5,033 bases of DNA from Kiritimatiellia bacterium (lineage in GTDB: Bacteria > Verrucomicrobiota > Kiritimatiellia > UBA8416 > JAIOPI01). The stretch lies in assembly GCA_028822745.1 (NCBI GenBank), contig JAPKCZ010000201.1:1-5033 (forward strand), read 5' to 3'. The position numbers and the translations under genes were made by a program. The notes below the pieces were generated by a model. It was not told the DNA's origin. It did not search any database and was given only the letters and a program-made list of their open reading frames with translations. Below, in pieces: positions 1 through 5,033 of this stretch. Position 1 is the stretch's first letter; the number at the start of each line of letters is the position of its first letter.

Positions 1-1
1 A

Positions 2-2236
2 CAAAAAGCCGCCGGCGTCACATGGGCCAAGTCACTCGCCGAGGCAAAAAAGACAGCCGCAAAGAAGGACTTCCCCATCGCCATTTGGTGGTCAGACGGT
101 TCAGGGACTGATACTCCGGTTACCCCCAAGGGCAGGTTTGGCGATCTGGAGAAAGAATTTATATGGGTGCGCCTCGACAAAACAGAGGATGCCGCGACGT
201 TAACAGCAATCGGTGTCGACGCTTACTTTGCAATGGGCAATCCCACTGACAGCTCGAAAACGATGCATAGAACGAGCGGCTACGTTTTCATGAATGCCAA
301 GGGTGATATCTACGCTCGCCTTCCTGGCAATAAGGCGAAATGGAGCCCCGACTGGTTCGACTCCATGCTTATCTCCCTCTGTCGCCGACACTACGGCCCC
401 GAGAAGTTTTATGTGGACAAGTCAGTCGATATCAGTGGCGCTTCAGACCCCTCAGCGTTCGGCCGCCCAAAAAAGATGTCCGCCAAGGTCAAGACCCGAA
501 AAACGCCGACCGAGCTGCATACCTGGAAGAGCTGTGATATCTGCAAAGGATTCCTTGATAAAGCCATGCCCTATATTGAATCGCAATACCCTGGCAACTG
601 GTACGGCGGAATGCTGGGGGCCTGGCCCGCCAACGCAGCGCTGACGATGTACGGCAAAGATGCGCTGGTGAAGAAAAAGTACCTGAAAAGCGCTCAAGAC
701 TATTATAAGAATGCACCTACAGTCTTTGCTGGCTACTTGAACTGGTTTCGCGCCGGAAACGCGATGTCTGTCACCGAATATGCGTTGCAACACGGACTCA
801 CTCCTGACTTCGAGAAAATCCTGGTTGATACGCAGCAATACGCCTCCGAATATATAGATGAGAGCATGGCCTGGTTTCACCACCCACGCAGGGGCGGAAG
901 AAATTATTCCTCTAAACAGGGCCTTATCGCCAGTCTGTTTCATGCGAGTTTTGTTGAAATGGAATTCATGGGCCTGGAGGCCGAACCCGGCCTGTCACTC
1001 GCGCGTAGCTCTCAAGGGCGATACGCGTACGGATCTAGTGACCAACCTGGAAAAACCGGACTGCTGGTGGCAGCACTTTACGCCAGCGGCTGGCCTGATG
1101 ACCCGTTCACTAGCTTCCAGAGGGATCCCATGCTGAATGGGCCTGAAAAAGATCGCGGTGTGCTAAGTTATCCGAGAGCTAATTTCCCAGGATATGCGCA
1201 TGGCTATGCCCCCTGGGCTTGGATGGGCTGCGCTGTGGGTCTGCACCGCATGGGACCCGCGGAGTACGCCGAGTGGGCGGATCTATGGGTCCATCCGCTG
1301 ATCACGCTACAACTCGAAGACGGGAGCATCCCTAAACTACCAAACGATACTTTCCCGCAGGGCCCACATGCGGTCGGGGATGACCCGATGCCTTATATCA
1401 ACTTGACGAAAAAGAGTGATAAGGGCATATACGAATGTACCGCCGTCGTCGCCGCAATCGTGCTGATGACCGAGCCCGGTGCTTACTGGGGACTGCCAAT
1501 CAAGCCCAGTGGATCGCTCCCGAACAAAAAAGCCTTTGATGCGGGCAAGCGAGCCCTTACTTCTCGCGACTACCCCACGGCCTATGCAAACTTCGCTATT
1601 GTTCTCCCGCCTGGGGATCATCTCGAACTGGTTCCCCAGGCGCGCATCCATATGCGCGAACTACAAATAAAGTTAAGCCCAGATCGCGCAGAGCGACGAA
1701 AACGCGCACGAAAGATCGCGTCTTTCTCCGCAGAAAAACGCGCCAAGGGCGAAATCGCCATATACGCCAAAGCCGCCAAAAGGACTTCCGCACACCGGGC
1801 CAGGAGCAACACACCGGCCATGCCGATACGAACGGTAAAAGCAAAATACGCCAAGTCATTCGATGCCAAACTACTCGCCAAGATCGCTGCCCTTGCAGGT
1901 GAAGGGAAACTTCCGACCCGCACCCTCATGCTTAGCATAAGCACCGGGCCCATCCTGATTCGGGGCGCCGACCCGAAGGCACTTACAGTGAAACTCCGCA
2001 GCGGGGGCGTCGAAAGGGATCAGGGGTTCCGATCTCTCAAAGATACGGATCGCGCCATGATCGCCATGGCCGTAGCCGAGCTGGAGCCAACAAATCAGGG
2101 CCTGGCAGCCGTTGCCGCCTTCATGCTGGAATGCGCCGGTCGACCCGACATCGCTAAAGCCTTCTTTAAACGCGCAGGAGCGGCCAATGCCAAGAAAGTA
2201 AATGACGTCTTTGAACCACTTCCCGCGAAAGAATAA
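2..2236 (+). CDS. Uncharacterised multidomain protein: thioredoxin-like domain, helical toroid-like region, basic linker, C-terminal domain (5' partial)
   Basis: The frame is open from base 2 to the TAA at 2234-2236, giving 744 visible residues. A GTG at 167 is the first possible start in frame, but the 55 codons before it read as protein, so the gene begins outside the window. Bases 2-460 resemble a thioredoxin fold: helix 'WAKSLAEAKK', strand 'FPIAIWWSDGSG', strand 'FIWVRLD', and 'GYVFMNAKGDIYARLPG', a typical late strand-turn-strand. The redox CxxC is absent; WWSDGSG occupies its place. A CDIC motif at 533-544 opens a long region rich in Trp, Tyr and Gly (to about 1510) that looks like an (alpha/alpha) toroid, for example 'GYAHGYAPWAWMGCAVGLHRMG'. 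This vaguely resembles DUF6288-type proteins, but I am not sure of that. Next come a Lys/Arg/Ala-rich segment (about 1680-1870) and a small strand-plus-helix domain ending in 'AFFKRAG'. No catalytic residues are identifiable. It is probably exported, but the signal region lies outside the window. It converges on the rhamnosidase gene, so it is not in its operon. Confidence 0.85.
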   Translation, partial: QKAAGVTWAKSLAEAKKTAAKKDFPIAIWWSDGSGTDTPVTPKGRFGDLEKEFIWVRLDKTEDAATLTAIGVDAYFAMGNPTDSSKTMHRTSGYVFMNAKGDIYARLPGNKAKWSPDWFDSMLISLCRRHYGPEKFYVDKSVDISGASDPSAFGRPKKMSAKVKTRKTPTELHTWKSCDICKGFLDKAMPYIESQYPGNWYGGMLGAWPANAALTMYGKDALVKKKYLKSAQDYYKNAPTVFAGYLNWFRAGNAMSVTEYALQHGLTPDFEKILVDTQQYASEYIDESMAWFHHPRRGGRNYSSKQGLIASLFHASFVEMEFMGLEAEPGLSLARSSQGRYAYGSSDQPGKTGLLVAALYASGWPDDPFTSFQRDPMLNGPEKDRGVLSYPRANFPGYAHGYAPWAWMGCAVGLHRMGPAEYAEWADLWVHPLITLQLEDGSIPKLPNDTFPQGPHAVGDDPMPYINLTKKSDKGIYECTAVVAAIVLMTEPGAYWGLPIKPSGSLPNKKAFDAGKRALTSRDYPTAYANFAIVLPPGDHLELVPQARIHMRELQIKLSPDRAERRKRARKIASFSAEKRAKGEIAIYAKAAKRTSAHRARSNTPAMPIRTVKAKYAKSFDAKLLAKIAALAGEGKLPTRTLMLSISTGPILIRGADPKALTVKLRSGGVERDQGFRSLKDTDRAMIAMAVAELEPTNQGLAAVAAFMLECAGRPDIAKAFFKRAGAANAKKVNDVFEPLPAKE

Positions 2237-2306
2237 GACCGTAATCTCAACGTGGCTTAGCCATAGCACGTCGTTTCCTGTCAGCCAGTTCCGCTGGGTT
2301 TTCGCG

Positions 2307-2328
2307 CAGAGTCATAGCTTATGCTCTG
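2307..2328. terminator. Possible hairpin, weak terminator candidate
   Basis: The arms CAGAG (2307-2311) plus CATA (2313-2316) pair with TATG (2320-2323) plus CTCTG (2324-2328), with a single bulged T at 2312 and a 3-base GCT loop. This gives nine pairs, 71 bases after the left gene's stop. The inner half is AT-rich and no T-run follows, so a terminator role is only a guess from position. Confidence 0.25.
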
Positions 2329-2344
2329 ACTGTGGTGACCGTTA

Positions 2345-2369
2345 AGCTTGGCCGGTGGAGCCCCAAGCT
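2345..2369. repeat. Inverted repeat, 7-bp arms
   Basis: AGCTTGG (2345-2351) is matched by CCAAGCT (2363-2369) over an 11-base GC-rich loop. A smaller hairpin, GCTTT-GCG-AAAGC (2375-2387), follows six bases later. Both arms are short enough to arise by chance. They are noted because they sit side by side in a gap that may be a dispersed repeat. Confidence 0.35.
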
Positions 2370-2423
2370 CTCGTGCTTTGCGAAAGCGGTGTCGACAGGC
2401 TCGTTTCCCTCACCCTCTGCCGC

Positions 2424-2466
2424 CGCACTCCAAATTTAACTCTGTTTCAACGGGTTTTGGGGTGCG
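2424..2466 (+). repeat. Imperfect inverted repeat / hairpin, 11-bp arms
   Basis: The arm CGCACTCCAAA (2424-2434) pairs with TTTGGGGTGCG (2456-2466) across a 21-base loop. Ten of the eleven pairs are Watson-Crick and one is a T-G wobble when read as + strand RNA; on the - strand that pair would be an A-C mismatch. It is the longest hairpin in the gap and lies about 190 bases after the left gene's stop. No T-run follows, so it is not a classical intrinsic terminator. It could protect the mRNA 3' end or be part of a dispersed repeat. Confidence 0.5.
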
Positions 2467-2493
2467 CGCGTTGCCCAAATCGGCTAAGCCGAA

Positions 2494-2505
2494 TGAGCCG
2501 GCTCA
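2494..2505. repeat. Perfect 12-bp palindrome overlapping the rhamnosidase stop codon
   Basis: TGAGCCGGCTCA is its own reverse complement, and its left end on the - strand is the TGA stop of the rhamnosidase gene. Immediately beside it, CGGCT-A-AGCCG (2481-2491) repeats the same core, so CGGCT/AGCCG occurs in several pairing combinations. The - strand transcript could fold these into a short GC-rich hairpin right after the stop. No U-tract follows. Confidence 0.4.
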
Positions 2506-5033
2506 ATCCCGAAGGCCGCACAGGGCGAAGCAATAGGAGCCCGAGCCTACGTCGAAGGTCACGAACGCATCACACTCGACAGCCGCGGTGATGCCGGCAG
2601 CGCCTTCCACGTAGGCGCCATCGCGCCACACGACGCGGCTGCCCTCACTCACGTCAACCTTCCTACGGCCACACCTTGGCACGCTCACCTGTGCCGTGCT
2701 GTTGGGCGGAATCTCCACGTCGAGTTCGATTCCCGTGTCGGTCTTCCGCCACGCAGACGTCACCATGCCATGTGCGCTGCGAACGGAGCCCTTGGCCCAA
2801 CCCAGCGCTTCCGGCACGAACGGGGCGATACGGATGTGGCCTGTGCCACCGTGCGAGCATGCCTGTTCGTAATATTTTGGGCCTTGGATGCCGGCCAGGT
2901 CGTTGTAGAAGAATTGGTCTATTGTCGCCCACATGATCATGCTGTCAGCGCTTCCAGCGTTGCTGTGGCGGCACCAGCTTTCCCAGATCGTTGTGGCGCC
3001 ATGATCGACCATGTAGCCCCAGCCGGGATAGGTCGTGTTAGTGACGATCTTCCACATGGTCTCACCGTGGCCCAATGCGGTCAGGCAATCCATAAGGCAG
3101 GTGGTGCCGGTGTTGCCGGTGTGATGATGATTGTGATGGTCGTCAGTGATGTTCTTGATAAGGCCGTCGACAACGCTCTGTTGCTGCTGCTCGGGCACCA
3201 TGCCGAGGGCCAGCGGGAAGGCCTGACTGGTCTGCGAACCTTCGTCGTAGATCCCCCTGTCGCCATCCAACCACTTCGCATTGAACGCGTCCTGGATTTT
3301 GTCCGCCAACTCAGCGTACTGAGCGGCATCCTCGGGTTTGCCAAGGTCCTGGGCGGCTTGCGAAACCGCCAGGGCGCCGCGGTAGAAGTAGCCCGACCAG
3401 ACGAGTGCCCGTGGCGTCTCAGACGATACAAATTCCTCTTCGCCCGGATGTGCTCCCGGCAGCATGTGATCGCCCCAGAAACCCTTCACGATAAGAAGGT
3501 CTTCCGAAACGGACAAGAGGTGGTCAACGGTCCGCTTGATGCCGTCGTAGTGCTCTTCCAGCAAGCGTATGTCATCGTAGGTCCGGTAGAGGAACCAGAC
3601 GAGCTGAGGGTAGTTGCCGCCCCAGGCAGGATCCCACCAGTCGGTCCACTTGTAGTCAGGACACAAGACCGGTACGGACCCGTCGTCGCGTTGGCAATCG
3701 GCAATGTCGCGCAACCATTTCGTCCAGAAGCGGGGCATGTACTTGCGCGGATAGAGCGTTCCTGTGATGGATGCCGGATCAGTCCAGGCCCAGTGTTCGC
3801 GGTACAGGCAATCCAGTGGCATCCCATACAGGCCGTTTGTCAGCGTCCATGTGACGTTCTGGTGGATCTTGTTGAGCAGGTCGTTGCCACACTCGAAGTC
3901 GCCGGCCATGTCCTCATCCGTATGCACAACGCACCCATCCACGTCATCGATGGTCAGTTCACCTGCCAGCCCCTCGACCTGCACGTAGGCTACGGGGTGG
4001 TATGTGAAGCGCGGCTCATAGAGCTCAGTTTCGTCGTCTCCCCTGGGGATGTAGTAGTCCGTCGCCTTGGGCGCTTCGTGCTGACGCTTGTCAATGAGTC
4101 CGGTGTCTGCGTGGATGCACTCAGAATACTGTATCGCAATCTCCTGGCCGGCGGCGCCCTTGACCCGCACGCGTACCCATCCTCCAAAGAGTTGACCGAA
4201 ACTGCAGACATACACGCCCGGGCTCGGCTCGGTGATACTGATGGGTTTGCGTGTCTGCACCACTCGTATCGGTGGCATGAGCTGCGATCGCAGTCGGCCG
4301 CCGGGCGCATCTTTCAGTGTGGCGGACTGCCAGTCCCTGTCGTCGAAGTCCGGCTCGGCCCAGCCGGGCTGTTCAAGTCGCGCGTCATATCGCTCACCGT
4401 GATAGAAGTCGTTCTGTGTAATGCAGCTCGCGCTTGTCCGCCAGCCCGCGTCACTGACGACGTCGAGCGTCTCACCATCGGCAAGCTCGATGCGGAGCTT
4501 CACCATCGCGCGAGGACTGTCACCGTACCGCGAGGAGAACTCCCAGATTTTGTCATCGCCCGGGCCATCTGAGTCCGGCTCGCTGAACCAGCCGTTTGCG
4601 AGCCATATACCGATCGCGTTATGGCCGGATGTCAATGCCTGGGTTACGTCGTGGACTACGTAATACGCGCTCTTGCCGTATTCGCTCGCGCATGGATCCA
4701 GGACGCGATCCGAGATCTTCTTCCCGTTGATATAGCTTTCCGACCAGCCGATGCCGGATACGTAGAGGCGTGCCCTCACGATCTCCTGCGTAATATCGAA
4801 CGCTTTCCTTAATAGCGGGGAGGAGCCGTCGGCGGGCGCGCCGATCCACTTGCCTGTCCAATCACCGTCGCCAAGCAAGCCCATTTCGAACGTTGCCGGG
4901 TCGCTCGACGGCCCGTCGTCGCTGCCGGCGGGCCAGGCCTGCACCTTCCACCAGCACGTCTCGCCGCTGGTCAGCTCGGTGCCTTCGTAGGGCATGTTGA
5001 CAGACCGGTCGGACGCGACTTTCCCGCTGTCCC
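2503..5033 (-). CDS. Glycoside hydrolase family 78 alpha-L-rhamnosidase (5' partial)
   Basis: GH78 enzymes remove terminal alpha-L-rhamnose from plant or algal polysaccharides and glycosides by an inverting mechanism. The frame runs from the right edge to the TGA at 2503-2505. The ATG at 4993-4995 is internal: the codons before it read DSGKVASDRSVN, the usual family lead-in to 'PYEGTELTSGETCWWKVQAW', so the start is outside the window. Counting from that Met, the order is: end of the N-terminal beta domain (1-50, 'FEMGLL...WTGKWIGAP'); Bac_rhamnosid_N-like lectin domain (55-235, 'YVSGIGWSESYINGK', 'LANGWF'); beta domain with 'SFGQLFGGWVRVRVKG' (240-345); catalytic (alpha/alpha)6 barrel (350-700); and C-terminal beta domain ('HIRIAPFVPEALGWAKGSV'). 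The acid motif reads DCLYREHWAW (3784-3813), with the likely acid Glu at 3796-3798. The likely base Glu is in TTIWESW (codon 2980-2982). The usual His of 'NHPMFG' appears replaced by Met (2938-2940). The size suits the family, which is commonly about 900-1100 residues. Family assignment is firm; substrate is unknown. Confidence 0.95.
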   Translation of the reverse strand, partial: DSGKVASDRSVNMPYEGTELTSGETCWWKVQAWPAGSDDGPSSDPATFEMGLLGDGDWTGKWIGAPADGSSPLLRKAFDITQEIVRARLYVSGIGWSESYINGKKISDRVLDPCASEYGKSAYYVVHDVTQALTSGHNAIGIWLANGWFSEPDSDGPGDDKIWEFSSRYGDSPRAMVKLRIELADGETLDVVSDAGWRTSASCITQNDFYHGERYDARLEQPGWAEPDFDDRDWQSATLKDAPGGRLRSQLMPPIRVVQTRKPISITEPSPGVYVCSFGQLFGGWVRVRVKGAAGQEIAIQYSECIHADTGLIDKRQHEAPKATDYYIPRGDDETELYEPRFTYHPVAYVQVEGLAGELTIDDVDGCVVHTDEDMAGDFECGNDLLNKIHQNVTWTLTNGLYGMPLDCLYREHWAWTDPASITGTLYPRKYMPRFWTKWLRDIADCQRDDGSVPVLCPDYKWTDWWDPAWGGNYPQLVWFLYRTYDDIRLLEEHYDGIKRTVDHLLSVSEDLLIVKGFWGDHMLPGAHPGEEEFVSSETPRALVWSGYFYRGALAVSQAAQDLGKPEDAAQYAELADKIQDAFNAKWLDGDRGIYDEGSQTSQAFPLALGMVPEQQQQSVVDGLIKNITDDHHNHHHTGNTGTTCLMDCLTALGHGETMWKIVTNTTYPGWGYMVDHGATTIWESWCRHSNAGSADSMIMWATIDQFFYNDLAGIQGPKYYEQACSHGGTGHIRIAPFVPEALGWAKGSVRSAHGMVTSAWRKTDTGIELDVEIPPNSTAQVSVPRCGRRKVDVSEGSRVVWRDGAYVEGAAGITAAVECDAFVTFDVGSGSYCFALCGLRD

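Larger units (their letters stand above)
2237..2502. other. Non-coding gap between two convergent genes
   Basis: This 266-bp stretch separates the two stop codons. The short open frames in it have no recognisable protein character and run into the antisense of the rhamnosidase gene. It contains several inverted repeats, listed separately where they are strong enough, and no RNA gene that I can recognise. Transcription of both flanking genes must end in or near it, yet no hairpin is followed by a clear run of T on either strand. Factor-dependent ending, or simple convergent collision, is possible. Confidence 0.8.

Noticed and set aside
452..943. Antisense open frames (163 and 75 codons) inside the left-hand gene
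   Set aside because: They lie wholly within a well-supported coding frame on the other strand and their translations show no domain or export signal.
167..2236. GTG at 167 as the true start of the left-hand gene
   Set aside because: The same frame is open to base 2 and the 55 codons before it read as a coherent part of the thioredoxin-like domain; starting at 167 would cut that fold in half.
2348..2591. Two short + strand open frames covering the gap and the end of the rhamnosidase gene
   Set aside because: They overlap each other in different frames, give low-complexity Arg/Pro/Ser-rich products, and run into antisense of a solid gene. No ribosome-binding site stands out.
2770..4572. A 600-codon open frame on the + strand inside the rhamnosidase gene
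   Set aside because: It lies exactly codon-on-codon opposite the rhamnosidase frame, so its stops would need TTA, CTA or TCA codons in that gene. Those are rare in a GC-biased gene, so a long shadow frame is expected. The translation shows no recognisable domain.
4993..4995. ATG as the start of the rhamnosidase
   Set aside because: The frame stays open to the right edge, and the preceding residues DSGKVASDRSVN match the usual GH78 N-terminal sequence, so this Met is internal.
1..5033. CRISPR array, tRNA, rRNA, insertion sequence or toxin-antitoxin pair
   Set aside because: There are no regularly spaced repeats, cloverleaf sequences, transposase-like frames or small overlapping gene pairs beyond shadows of the two large genes.

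Overview
This window holds two convergent protein-coding genes. Each is cut at its 5' end by the window edge, so no promoter, ribosome-binding site or true start codon is visible for either. The sequence suggests an uncultured, moderately GC-rich bacterium that degrades polysaccharides, of Planctomycetota, Verrucomicrobiota, Lentisphaerota or Hydrogenedentota type. That placement is an inference from three things: the architecture of the left-hand protein (thioredoxin-like domain, alpha-helical repeat region, very basic linker, C-terminal helical segment), the presence of a large rhamnosidase, and the character of the intergenic DNA.

Region 1 (left edge to 2236, + strand) is one long open frame, open from base 2. 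It encodes at least 744 residues of an uncharacterised multidomain protein. The visible part starts with a thioredoxin-fold-like segment that lacks the redox CxxC. An aromatic-rich alpha-helical region follows, probably an (alpha/alpha) toroid somewhat like the uncharacterised DUF6288 type. Then come a Lys/Arg/Ala-rich linker and a small C-terminal domain. No enzymatic function can be assigned.

Region 2 (2237-2502) is a 266-bp non-coding gap between the two stop codons. It contains several imperfect inverted repeats (2307-2328, 2345-2369, 2375-2387, 2424-2466) and a perfect 12-bp palindrome that includes the stop codon of the right-hand gene. None is followed by a convincing U-tract. Part of the stretch looks like a dispersed non-coding repeat, which can only be settled against the rest of the genome.

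Region 3 (2503 to right edge, - strand) encodes most of a glycoside hydrolase family 78 alpha-L-rhamnosidase, about 843 visible residues with all expected domains after the truncated N-terminus. Its acid-motif segment follows the shorter 'DCPHRE-x-x-GW' style rather than the classical 'DCPQRDE-x-x-GW' style and is further altered. A histidine that is usual in the family appears to be replaced by methionine.

The two genes converge, so they are not one operon and nothing shows that they work together. The right-hand gene probably belongs to a carbohydrate-degradation locus continuing beyond base 5033. I found no CRISPR array, tRNA, rRNA, insertion sequence, phage gene or clear new system. The most unusual items are the left-hand protein and the variant active-site region of the rhamnosidase.
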